A stretch of 64,000 nucleotides of DNA from Bimuria novae-zelandiae CBS 107.79 (Eukaryota > Ascomycota > Dothideomycetes > Pleosporales > Didymosphaeriaceae): positions 91,617 through 155,616 of the forward strand of contig ML976663.1 of NCBI GenBank assembly GCA_010015655.1, read 5' to 3'. The notes below the pieces were generated by a model that was not told the DNA's origin, did not search any database, and worked only from the letters and a program-made list of their open reading frames with translations. The translations under genes and the position numbers were made by a program. Below are positions 11,933 to 22,056 of this stretch, piece after piece. Each line of letters begins with the position of its first letter. The stretch's first letter is position 1.

Positions 11933-12066
11933 AGTCATAGCAATTGAATTTCAACGTGAAAGCATTCAAATATCTTGATTTCCGCTTGTGAAATGCATGA
12001 AAATCTGAGTTGGACCTTTCTTCGCAGAAACCGAGAAGAAAGTTGGCAAGACTACTAACACTTTGT

Positions 12067-12966
12067 CTAGCTTCTGTTCAACGACTGTACCCGCTGAGTC
12101 TCGTTCAGCTCCCGAAATGCTTTCGGTCTCTCGGTCTTCCACCCCCCAAAACAGCTCCCATACGTAATCCCACCCCCTCTCCAAACTGGCCTCAAAACCC
12201 CTATATCCACCGTCTTCATCTTCTCATCAATTGCATCGTCCCTAACATGATACATCACCGCCTCAAACAGCACCAGCGTTGCCGTTCTCACCCACTCCCC
12301 ATCCTCCCCGACCTTCACATTCGAGTATATAGGCACCGAGTTATGTACCTTATACTCAATGCTAAAAGCCGATTCACCAACATGCAGTGCATGTACCTTG
12401 ATCGAAGGCTTCGGATGCAGCCCAGACACCCGCCATTCGCCAATATGCCTCGGCGTATTCACAGAAGGGAAATTCACAGCTTCGAGAAACCAGTCGCTGA
12501 CGATGCTGATGCAGCACTCCCCCGACTCCAGCACGTTGGTCAGGCTATCGTTCGGCTCGGTGCCCACGAAGCTGACGCTGTACAGCGGCGGATCCACGCT
12601 CACTGCGTTGAAATAGGAGAAGGGTGCGAGGATTTGTACGTCGGATGGGGAGACAGAACTCACGAGCGCAATGGGTCGGGTTACGGTGGAGGAGATCATA
12701 ATTTTGTAGTTTTGGTTGTGGGTTCGGGTGGGCGAGTGGGGGTCGATGGAGAAGAGGGCGTAGTCTTTCCAGGTGGATGAGGTGGCACCGTCGCCGGGCT
12801 GCCAATTCGGATCTGTTGTTTTAGTCCATTGCCAGGTTTGCGTGTGGTTGTAAGATGGGCGTGATCCTTGCACGGCGGCGAAGTCGATGCGGGGGTTTCT
12901 CTGGACGAGGGCTTCTTTGTCGAAGGCTTCGATTGGGCGGTTCTCGACTCTGGACGGTGCCATCAT
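12067..12966 (-). CDS. Flavin reductase-like, FMN-binding split-barrel protein
   Basis: Single exon, 299 residues, complete. The FMN-binding split barrel is recognisable from VTRPIALVSSVS through LAPFSYFNAVSVDPPLYSVSF, the hallmark of flavin reductase-like domains, and the protein ends with GGITYG. Such proteins either supply reduced flavin to two-component monooxygenases or bind FMN for other reductions. It lies between a broken deacetylase and a broken NtaA-family flavin monooxygenase, the class of enzyme that uses such a reductase, so it may once have served that partner. Two consecutive Met codons open the frame; either could be the start. Confidence 0.85.
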   Translation of the reverse strand: MMAPSRVENRPIEAFDKEALVQRNPRIDFAAVQGSRPSYNHTQTWQWTKTTDPNWQPGDGATSSTWKDYALFSIDPHSPTRTHNQNYKIMISSTVTRPIALVSSVSPSDVQILAPFSYFNAVSVDPPLYSVSFVGTEPNDSLTNVLESGECCISIVSDWFLEAVNFPSVNTPRHIGEWRVSGLHPKPSIKVHALHVGESAFSIEYKVHNSVPIYSNVKVGEDGEWVRTATLVLFEAVMYHVRDDAIDEKMKTVDIGVLRPVWRGGGITYGSCFGGWKTERPKAFRELNETQRVQSLNRS

Positions 12967-13695
12967 GTGAAATTGGATCGCGCGTTTGTTACTATTCCGT
13001 GGGAAACTACGATCATAAGACCGTCGCGATCTTCCAACATGGTTCTTACAACTGCATGCACTTGGTCACGACAGTCCTACGGTATTCTGTGTTTCTCCAT
13101 TGTATTCTGCCTTAGCACATCCAATCCATTCCCCCAGTAAGCTCGTTGCACCCACGGTCTGGACATCAGAAACGTGCGTGCACCAGTCGGCATGAATGGA
13201 CGAGGAAGCCGAGACCGCTCTCACCTCGTTTGGTATTAAATTCGCATCTTCTTTCGATGCTGTGATAAGAATGCTACCAATCTGAGGATGCACTACCACT
13301 TTCGCATATGTGCAAACGATCGCAGGTGAGATAGTCGGAGTAGACGCCGCGAAACCGACGATAGGAAAACCTACAACTGTCCCGAACGGGTTCCTTATCG
13401 TAGCTGCGAAACCGGGCGGCTGGTGCGTGCGTCGTCGGGGATGACGTTCTGACGGCTCACCTCTTGTAGACGACCTCTGCCTCCCGCAATCGCAGGTTTT
13501 GCGACGGGTTCACGGGTCGCGAGCCATGAGATAGCGCGAGGGAGATGAAGCGCCAACGCGAAGCCGACCAGACGATCACGGCGAGATCGATCTGTGTGTG
13601 GCGTGCTGTATCGAATAAAAGGCACTGCGTATTGATATGTTGTAAAGGCCACCTCTGAGACTACTTCACCGTTGCCTAACGTAGCACATCCGAAA
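12967..13695. other. Intergenic between flavin reductase and broken monooxygenase
   Basis: A shared upstream region of two divergent loci. A minus-strand open frame at 13395-13775 overlaps the start of the broken monooxygenase and looks like a shadow. Confidence 0.5.
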
Positions 13696-15337
13696 ATGTC
13701 GCCAGCAATTGTTGAAAAGCCCAAAAAACGTATCCACCTGAACTTCTTCGAAAATGCCTGCACAGGCTCCCACATGAGCCCAGGACATTAGCGTGACCCA
13801 GATGACAAAACCCCAGGAAAAGATCGCTTAGACTACTGGTTAAATCTTGCTCGTCTTGCCGAAGAAGGAAAAATAAGCTTCATCTTTTGGGCGGATTCTT
13901 ACTCTTTGTTCGATGTATACTCACGAAGCACGGCACCTATTCTCCGTGCAGGCGCACATTCGGCTGGTCTCGATCCCATCATCATCATCCCGGTCATGGC
14001 GCCAGTAACAAAGTCAGTCGGATTTGGTGTGACCGGGAGCACCAGTTATCTGAATCCATACATACTTGCAAGGACTTTCTCGTCTCTGGACCATCTGGCC
14101 AATGGGCGAGTTGCCTGGAATGTTGTTACCAGCTGGAGTAATGCGACGGCCAAAGGGCTAGGTGCAGAAGATGTGGTACCCCATGACGAGCGTTACGCAA
14201 TCGCCCACGAATACATGGACCTGGTGTACAAGTTTTTTGATAGCACTTGGTCCGACAATGCTGTAAAATGAGACACTTTTAATCGCGTCGCATTTGAACC
14301 ATCCCAAATTAAGAAGATCGAGCAACAAGGTGAGGCGACTCCGATTAATCACTTTAGAAGTGGCTGACCTCCCAAGAAAATACCTGAAAGCATCCTCACC
14401 TTCTCAAACGCATCCATCTCCTCAGCGTACGCCTGTCCTCTTCCAGGCGGGTACTTCCAAAGCTGGTCGCGCATTCGGCTCCAAGCACGCCGAGTGTATC
14501 TACGTGGGCGGCCTGGTACCTTCGCAAACGGCCGGATCCATAGCGCAGATTCGAGCAGACGCCGCTGCTCAAGGTCGAGACCCCCAATCGATCCAGTTCT
14601 TCGTCAGCATTACACCCATCCTTGGCAAGACCTTAGAAGAAGCCCAAGCCAAATATGAGCGAGCGAGAGAAAATGCAGACGTCATAGGCGGTCTTTCCCA
14701 GTTTTCTGGATACATTGGAATCGATCTCGCCCGGTTTCCCTTAGACGAAGTGTTCGAGTTGAAAGATGCTCCCGGCGATGATGCAACGCATACATTCCTA
14801 GAAAATTTCAACAAAACTACGGGCAACACGGAACCGTGGACGCCCCGCAAGCTCAGGGAAACTATGGCCTTGGGTGGCTTCCACCCTGCGCCAGTCGGAA
14901 CACCGGAAATGGTTGCCGACGTCTTCGAGGAATGGATCAACGAGGTTGATGTCGATGGCTTCAATATCGCCTACGTAACAAGTCCAGGGACATTTGAAGA
15001 TGTCGTATATTTACTACGTCCTGAACTCGTCAAGCGAGGTCTTATGTGGGAGGACTACGACGTCCCTGGTGGCACGCTTCGAGAGAATGTGTATGGCGTG
15101 AAGGGTCAATCTCATCTTAGAGACGATCACTACGGGCATAAATTCGGGTGGGGCAGTGATTTTGAGGGTGATACGATTCTTGCGTATAAGGAAGCAAAGG
15201 CGAAGGAAGAGGAGGCCAAAGCAACCGAGGAGGGAACCGATCGGCAGATAGGACGTCGAACGGAAATGGGTTAGGCGGTCCTGTTGAGAACGGTGCTATT
15301 CCATTGAAGGAGGAAGCTGTGGCTTTGAAGGCATAAA
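13696..15337 (+). pseudogene. Broken NtaA/SnaA/DszA-family flavin-dependent monooxygenase
   Basis: Bacterial-luciferase-fold monooxygenase of the nitrilotriacetate monooxygenase component A family. Family landmarks are clear: RIHLNFFENACTGSHMSPG at the start, then VGFGVTGSTSYLNPYILAR, SSLDHLANGRVAWNVVTSW, PSPQRTPVLFQAGTSKAG, TMALGGFHPAPVGTPEMVAD and GFNIAYVTSPG, ending DDHYGHKFGW. In-frame stops occur at 13789-13791 (TAG) and 14269-14271 (TGA), both where relatives have Trp, consistent with G-to-A changes. A presumed intron starts at 14330 (GTGAGG), but no 3' site of normal spacing restores frame, suggesting another indel. Near 15230-15275 the frame also appears to slip before a low-complexity tail ending about 15337. 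Such enzymes need FMNH2 from a reductase like the one at 12067-12966. Confidence 0.88.
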
Positions 15338-15472
15338 GGCCACCCGCTCCCACAGACACCGTCAGCCACCGGGGGTTTGGTGGTCGAGTCTGGTCATGCT
15401 TCGCTTTTGTTACCCAATCTGGAGAGCGTCGATGAGCACGACACCAGTGGCCGGGGAAATTATTGTAAACAA

Positions 15473-16507
15473 TCAAAGCTTTGCTCCTCGTTGTGATCGC
15501 GCAACTTTCACAACAATCTTTCCGTATACCTTCCTTGCCGCCAGATCTCCCAGGGCCCTCCCCATATCCTCTAAGCCATCATACTTCCCGTACAACAGCG
15601 GCTTCAACTGACCACTCCTCAACAGCTCCAGGTAACCTTCCCAAACCGCTTCTAAAGTCTGTGGACTCCGCCGTCCGCTCTCTCCAAATCTATACCCGGA
15701 CACAGTGGCGGACTTAAGAAGTAACTTATTCATCTTTACGCTTTCCATGACACCTTTTCGGGCGGCGAAGCCGAGGACCACGATTCGTCCCATGTACGCT
15801 AAACAGCGTATGGCGTCGTTGACCATGCCTGTATTATCAAGCACGACATCCACGCCTACGCCGTTGGTGTATTCGAGAACTCCATCGATCCACTTCCCAC
15901 CGTCATCCACCAGAACCACTGAATCAACGTCCATGTCTCTTCGCATCATCTCCGCCTTTTCTTGATCACCCGTAAGCGCTATCACTCTCGCACCGAGCGC
16001 CTTCGCAGCCATGCAACACACACTGCCTAGGCCTCCACTTGCGCCACTCACAAGGACAACGTCTTCGGGCTGCACTTTGGCGACGTGCACGACGGCAGCA
16101 TACGACACTGCTTGTCCGGCCATGGCACATGCGGCTTCGTTGCTCAGCCCTTCAGGCAGCTTGCGGATTGTCTCTGGCTTAACAGCGATGTACTCGGCGA
16201 ATGCGCCGATAGCTGCACCAAAAACTCTGTCGTTTATCTGTAGGTTTTCGATGGATCTATTAGGCAGGACAAATTCCACGATGCCAGCAAAGTCATAGCC
16301 TAGGATGAACGGAGGATGACACCAACCCCTTTTAGGATTATTATTCTGGTGTTTTCCTTGCGCATGAAGAATGTCTGCATGTTGAGGGCTGCAGTGAGTA
16401 ATGCGGACGAGAATTGGCCGATCAGGGTGTAGTGGTGGAACGGGCACCTCAGTGGGTCGCAGGGCACCTGGATCCGTGACGTATTCGGAAATCAGGACGG
16501 CCTTCAT
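15473..16507 (-). CDS. NAD(P)H quinone oxidoreductase, zinc-type alcohol dehydrogenase (MDR) superfamily
   Basis: Complete single-exon MDR protein of 344 residues. The GroES-like N-terminal domain (ILVRITHCSPQHADIL ... GYDFAGIVE) is followed by the Rossmann cofactor domain with VLVSGASGGLGSVCC, the quinone-oxidoreductase form of the nucleotide-binding motif. No structural-zinc Cys cluster is seen, so it belongs to the zinc-free quinone oxidoreductase-like group. The reaction is NAD(P)H-dependent reduction of quinones or enones; the substrate is unknown. It converges on the broken monooxygenase, about 140 bp away, and could be part of the same decaying accessory cluster. Confidence 0.88.
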   Translation of the reverse strand: MKAVLISEYVTDPGALRPTEVPVPPLHPDRPILVRITHCSPQHADILHAQGKHQNNNPKRGWCHPPFILGYDFAGIVEFVLPNRSIENLQINDRVFGAAIGAFAEYIAVKPETIRKLPEGLSNEAACAMAGQAVSYAAVVHVAKVQPEDVVLVSGASGGLGSVCCMAAKALGARVIALTGDQEKAEMMRRDMDVDSVVLVDDGGKWIDGVLEYTNGVGVDVVLDNTGMVNDAIRCLAYMGRIVVLGFAARKGVMESVKMNKLLLKSATVSGYRFGESGRRSPQTLEAVWEGYLELLRSGQLKPLLYGKYDGLEDMGRALGDLAARKVYGKIVVKVARSQRGAKL

Positions 16508-17322
16508 GGCTGCAGTTTAACAAAGGCAATATTAGAAGAGTTTTACAAAGACTTGATGTAGCCCTGTTAGATTCCTATATGTTGACGCTGTTGGGAAAGG
16601 AACATGATAGGGAAAGCGCGATGGCAGAACTTCGGCAGAAAGCCCACAGAGACTGCGTCGTGGGTGTGGACGCGACAATTGCTCTCATTCAAACCATTAT
16701 ACTATGCAACGACAGTGAGGGGATCTATCTTCGACAACATTAAGAACGTGTGTATGCATCTTCGCAATATTCGCAACTTCGTGTACTTGCGCACCGACGG
16801 GTTCTGCGTCTCTTAACGCTTTTTCAGTCGTCCGGATTTCTAGTTCCCGACTTCCGTGTTAGGCATCCGCTCGTTGTCCTCAAAAGCCGAAGCTTCAAGT
16901 CCATGAGACGTAGCTCTCCAATAATTTTGCCAGATCGGCGAGACTACGTGATAGCGGTCCAGTGCGGAAAGTTGATAACGAGATCCGCAGAAAGTCACGT
17001 GATTCGAGATCTCTTTCAACGTCCCCTCGGCACAGAGTTCTCTATCCAGCGCATCCTCTTATTTTTCTCCCATTTCACAACGGACCTATCAAGTGGGCCG
17101 TGATGGTTCTCGAAAGGCGCTTTGCTGAGTCTGTCCGGAGAGTGAATGCATACTGATTATCTTGATAGAGCAACGGCACCGTGCTTGAACGGTTAGATTG
17201 CCGATTGGAGAGTCCACGACTACATGTATAATCAAATCATGGACAGTGTTACGCATCTCACATACCCACAGCATCCCAATTGAACGCCTGAACGCCAGGG
17301 TACCAGTTGACCTTCAGTTACC
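16508..17322. other. Intergenic
   Basis: Nothing recognised on either strand. Confidence 0.45.
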
Positions 17323-17713
17323 ATGGGTTCCATGCCAGCAACGCGCCCGGTGCGCATCATGAACATCTCAGGCTCGCCATACGATAAACGGGAGGCCATG
17401 TTTAACGCAGTTACGATGAATGAGCCAGTTGATGTGCTCGTTGGGAAACGTGGAAGTTGAGACGGTGGAGATGAAGCGATGTGTGCTGGACGCGGGGTCG
17501 AAGGTGTACGCGGAGCGATTGAACGCCCTGATATCGGACTACTCCGTCCGCGCCGGAGCTAGAAATCATGAGAGGAGGGCTCGCACGAATCCAGTCTGGG
17601 TTGGAGATGTTGAAACAGGGGGATTTGGTGGGGAAGAAACTTGTCGTGAGTTTGAGAGACTCTTAAAGTATTTGCGATATGTTCTTGCGTCATGTGTACA
17701 TCTTCTCTCTTAA
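17323..17713 (+). pseudogene. Possible remnant of an AtuA/DUF1446-like gene
   Basis: From ATG 17323 the first 41 codons read like the start of an AtuA-type (acyclic terpene utilisation, DUF1446) protein: RPVRIMNISGSPYDKREA then EPVDVLVG. The frame then stops at TGA 17458. A different frame stays open to 17713 but I cannot match it to the family, so an internal deletion or frameshift is suspected. Evidence is limited to the N-terminal resemblance. It adjoins other catabolic-type genes, two of them broken, which fits a degraded cluster. Confidence 0.35.
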
Positions 17714-17968
17714 ACTGTTTGAGCTTGTTCCAAAGTGTGCGAAGTGGTAAGAGTGAGTTGTTTCAGAAATGTATTTCATCAATTCTGAGTGATACATACC
17801 GATCTAATCGAAATCAGATCTGGAAGGCCTCTCTATGTCACCATTGGGGTATAGAACGCCGAACCCCCTGTAAGAAATCCAAGCGTACGACCCTGAGGAA
17901 GTAATCGCTATTGAGGACTAAGAGCAGTCCCCAAGACCTCCACTGGACCGCACGCCAATGTTATCACC

Positions 17969-18965
17969 TTAAGCCGCCCCAAGACCGCTTACCCTAAAAC
18001 CGCCACCCGAGCCACGCCCATCAGAGCCGCGCTTGTCCTTGTTGACCACGTCAAGCTTGCCTTGCGGAGCTTTGCCCTTCTTCTTGAGCTCCTTCGCCGC
18101 CTCCTTGTCTGCCTTAGCCCGGTCGGATTCCTTCCTATGCGCGTTCCGCTTTTCCGCGCGGCTCTTCTTGGACTCGCCAGCCTTGACGCTCTTGAGGAGC
18201 CAGATGACGCAGCCCACGACGTCCTCCGTCTTCATCACCTTGTCCACACCCTCGCGGTTGCGCCTCTCCTCGATAGCGCCTAAAAGCACTTTCCTGGCGT
18301 AGAGGGCCTGAGCAACAGTCATGTCGCTCAGCAGGACAAGATAGGGCAGAAGATGCTCGTCGACATCATTCTTCGGGAAGCCGTTGGGATTGAATTAGAA
18401 CATCGCCCCGAACTTCATGGCCCAGTTGGACAGCATGATGACCTTGAACTCGTCGTCGCGTTGCTCGTACGAGGGGATGGCAGCGAGCTCGGCGTCGACG
18501 ACGGAAGAGGGCATGGTGACACGGATGCCATTGAAGACATTGCCGTCCTTGCGCTCCCGCTTGCGAATCTCGTCCAGGAGGATGTAGCGCTCGGCGCGAG
18601 AAACCTGCGGTGAATGAGTAAGTTGATACCTATATGGCATGTCCACGATATCCCACGTCCTCGTTACTTAGCTCGAGTCCCTTCTCAGCATGCTCCCAAA
18701 ACAACATAACTGGCTCCCACTCCTCGTGACTCTCCATGACATCGAAGTAGCCGATGGAGACTAGGAGACGTTGACCATCCTTGATGTCCTTGGGGTTTTT
18801 GCCACGATGGCCATCGAATGTCCAAGGGAATGCCTGTGGGAGGGTGCCTAATGCCGCACGGATGTCGATGACAAATTGAACGAGAGTGGTGGATGGGGTA
18901 AGGATGAAGTTCTCCACAGTCTTGTTCAAAGAGGGGCAGATGAGGGTCAGGCGCTTAGCAGCCAT
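17969..18965 (-). pseudogene. Doublecortin-like-domain protein gene with an in-frame TAA
   Basis: Exon 1 18657-18965 and exon 2 17969-18604 join in frame across a 52-nt intron with a weak donor (GTGGGA) and a CCGCAG acceptor. The N-terminal 100 residues look like a ubiquitin-fold doublecortin module, judged by FVIDIRAALG ... TFDGHRGKNPKDIKDGQRLLVS; this is tentative. The middle is an unrecognised conserved-looking domain and the C-terminus is a Lys/Arg-rich coil followed by a Gly-rich tail. A single TAA (18395-18397) interrupts it after AMKFGAMF; the same frame continues with FNPNGFPKNDVDEHLLPYLVLL for another 140 codons. Either the gene is truncated to about 170 residues, the stop is read through, or it is a sequence error. 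No other damage is seen. Confidence 0.55.
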
Positions 18966-20275
18966 GTTGATGGTTGCTAGAGAATGAGAGGAATGTTAGG
19001 GGGTAGAAGTCTGGTGGCGGTTGTTGGGGTTATATAGCCAGCTGGAGCGAGGGTATGAGGTGAAGGTAAAGTGTAAACGCCTTCACTCACTTTATGCCGG
19101 TAACTCCATCTTTCTCCGCTTACCTTGGTCACTTGCGGGTCGCAAACAGACTGGCCTTGACCTCAGCCCTTTACATAACCACTATATGGTCTTAATTTTC
19201 GCCTAAAATCTCAACACGTGTCTCACGCGCCGGTAAAAGCGTTTGCTACACTGAGACCAATACCTTTCAAATTCTATTGGCAAATAAAGTCCATGCGGCT
19301 GAAAAGTACTTTCTAAAGCTCGATTTGCCTAGCCAATACTCCTAGCGCTGCTCTTACTGCCGTATACCTGGTATATTTGTAAGTAGATAATTTGTAACTA
19401 TACAGTTACCTGGGTGAGCTAGGCCGTTGTTGGCAAGGAAGGTAATCGAAGCCTGTGGTCGAAGCTTGGAAGCAAAGTAGTGAAATGTGCCTACCCATCA
19501 AAGTATGAAATAGGTATAACGTGACGAAATCAACAGGTACAGGCACTTACACTACGCGCGGATCCACATGCTGTACCAAACGCCCGGGCGGAGCGCGCTG
19601 GCTTAGATGAAAGTAGCAACCACCCCAGCTTACCGTGCCTTCCAATTCGGCGCCCGCACCTGCACCTGCCTGTTTGCAAGTGATAAACACCTACGCGTGA
19701 CTGCCATAGTAAATAAACACACCAAAATGTCTCCCCTGTTTATCTAACCTCAAAAAATTACTTGCCTATATATATCAAAGTTTTAGCTTCGTATCCATAC
19801 GATATTTCAAATTATAGGACGCCTACTAGGCCTGGCGCAGTGGTAATTCGCAGGATCCCCCAGTCTGACGCTTTCTGGGCTGCGGTAGAAGTCTCGTTCT
19901 CCGGGATTGCGTTACGGATCTAGTACCTTCCCTATTTTTTGCCCAGGATGGCGGTTCGAATCCCATAGTGACCATAATCCGCACATACATTCTTTTGTGA
20001 TATTTATTCCCTTGGTGACCGACCCGCGTAGGAAGGACTACATGTGTTTTTAAGCTGCGCCCTCACTTGCTGCGTTAGTATACTCTACATACTATAGGCG
20101 TCGGCAGCATAGAGTCCAACTGTACGTGAGTGACCACTTTCTCAAGTCTCAGCCTGAGGGAACACTGTACAAATTCACTTTGTAGATGGGGCAGTAAATA
20201 AGCCAGCAGCCACGAATACACACGCTATAGTGCAATAAGACGTCAGACATGTATCGTATTTCTATCCTCTTGACT
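18966..20275. other. Intergenic, contains a SINE-like copy
   Basis: AT-rich in parts, no gene recognised. It carries repeat copy B (19829-19964). Confidence 0.5.
19829..19964 (+). repeat. tRNA-derived SINE-like repeat, copy B
   Basis: A-box TGGCGCAGTGG (19833-19843) and a perfect B-box GGTTCGAATCC (19953-19963) lie about 110 bp apart. The first 30 bases are nearly identical to copy C on the opposite strand at 25429-25590, and similarity continues through TGCGTTACGGATCT to the B-box. The arrangement is that of a tRNA-related head with a longer spacer, as in fungal SINEs. No full tRNA cloverleaf is formed, so it is not a tRNA gene. Confidence 0.78.
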
Positions 20276-21808
20276 CTACTGCTTCTTTTGCAACAGCTCA
20301 TCTAACGACTCTATGCCACCCTCATACTGGCTAAGATCGTACTCCTTCGGGTACCTTGTCAGGATATCCTTCAGCTCTTCTACATGCGCCCTCTGTTCCT
20401 CCGTCACGTTCTCCCATACGTCATCAAACGCATGCCTAATCTTCGGCTTCTTCTTCTTCTCCGCACGGTCGAATGCGCCCAGCACGTCCTTCCTTAGTTT
20501 ACTCCGCAGCTTCCTTTCCTTGTCCTCGTTCCAGATGCCTCGGTCTTCCATCCACTTCCTCAAGCGCGTGATGGGGTTGTCGCGGCGCTTCCAGTCCTCG
20601 ACCTCCACTTTCTGGCGGTAGGCGTAGCTGTCGTCAGAGGTTGAGTGGTGGCCGACGCGGTACGCCATCATCTCGATGAGCACGGGCTTGCCGCCATCGG
20701 AGAGGGCGAGACGACGTGCTTCCTTGGTGGCGGTGCGCACGGCGAAGATGTCGTTGCCGTCGACGCGGAGGGTGTCGATGCCGTAGCCTGCGCCGCGGGA
20801 GGCGATCCCATCACCGCGATACTGGTCGCTTGTCGGTGTGGAAATTGCGTATCCATTGTTCCTGCAGATGAAGATACACGGCGCTTGTCTCGTTGAGGCG
20901 ATGTTCAGCGCAGCATGAAAGTCGCCTTCGCTAGCTGCACCCTCGCCAAAGTAAGTGACTGCGACTCGGGGTTCAACGTCTGGGTTTTGTTGGTTCTTAA
21001 GCTTGAGGGCGTATGCGGCGCCGGCGGCGTGGGGAAGCTGTGTTGCGAGCGTGGAGGAGACGGTGCGGATGTTTAGTTCGCGGCTGCCGAAGTGGATGGG
21101 CATGTTTCGGCCGCGGCCAGAGTCTTCGCAGTTGGAGAAAAGTTGGGCCATGAATTGGTCGAGTGTGAAGCCGCGTTGCATGAAGACGCCTGCTTCGCGG
21201 TACTGGCAGAAGACGGTGTCGGTGGGGTTAAGGGCGCTGGCAGAGCCGACTGATATGCCTTCTTCGCCGGTGGATACCTAAACTATGTGAGAGGTAATTC
21301 TACATTATGTGCAAGATGTGGCAGTACCATGTAGAAACTTAGTCTTCCTTGCCGTTGCGCCTCGAACATGATGAGGTCCATTATGTTTACTACGAGCATT
21401 AGTCTCACTTGCAAGGGCAATGTTGTGCAGGGTTATGTCGTACAGCACACCATATGCTTGTAGAGCTCCAAAGCTTCTTCATCTGTTGTGTCCGCGCCTC
21501 TCTCTTGGTCTATAACCTGCCCATATTGATTCAATACACGGAACGTAGATATCGCTTTGTTCGTAGACGGTCGTAAAAATTCGAGGTTGTTCGTGAACTC
21601 GCTGTTCAATGCGCCAGGGAATAGGACTCTGCCCTGACTTTAGCTCGAGTTTCCATGACACAGAACTACTAACTTACTTCTCTGCGGTAGGTGTAGAAGC
21701 AACATTCCTACATGATTGCCACGCAAGTCCTAATCTTGGGTTCGCCTGTGAAACATAGTGACACAGGGATGGTCTCCTCAGCGCTCTAGGGTTCAATCTT
21801 CGCGGCAT
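20276..21808 (-). CDS. Branched-chain 2-oxoacid dehydrogenase E1 component alpha subunit
   Basis: Mitochondrial thiamine-diphosphate enzyme subunit that decarboxylates the 2-oxo acids of Leu, Ile and Val; it works as an alpha2beta2 heterotetramer with E2 and E3. Four exons (21678-21808, 21444-21628, 21328-21389, 20276-21277) with introns of 49, 54 and 50 nt give 459 residues in frame. The first exon encodes a basic, Arg-rich presequence-like N-terminus. The mature part begins VLFPGALNSEF and continues with NIMDLIMFEAQRQGRLSFYM and STGEEG. The ThDP-binding segment is GEGAASEGDFHAALNIAS ... CRNNGYAIS, and the phosphorylation-loop-like region is YRVGHHSTSDDS. The intron 1 acceptor could also lie 9 nt upstream. 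It is divergent from COQ5 with 248 bp between starts. Confidence 0.93.
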
Positions 21809-22056
21809 AGAACGAAGCGACATTGTGGTGAGTCTACATTGTGGCCTGCTGCGCCTGCGGGGATTTAGTCTCGGATATCAGTCTGGGGAGCATGTTGGAG
21901 CTCGGTTCGGTCAGCATCGGCTCAGCCCTTACCGCGCCGTGGAATCCTTGTCATACGTCGGCTTAGTCACTCCCGCATTTAGTGTCGCACGTCCCAGCGC
22001 GCTCTGGGAAAGTTCGATGGCGCGCCAGACCGTCGAATGATTAAACTATCGCAAAC
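21809..22056. promoter_or_regulatory. Divergent promoter region, BCKDH E1-alpha / COQ5
   Basis: The 248 bp between two opposite ATGs must hold both promoters. No clear TATA box or known motif stands out. Both products are mitochondrial, so shared control is possible. Confidence 0.5.

Noticed and set aside
13395..13775. Minus-strand 126-codon frame
   Set aside because: Overlaps the start of the monooxygenase relic on the other strand and looks like a shadow.
19829..19964. tRNA gene
   Set aside because: A- and B-boxes are about 110 bp apart, no cloverleaf forms and similar copies are dispersed; a SINE-like repeat fits better.
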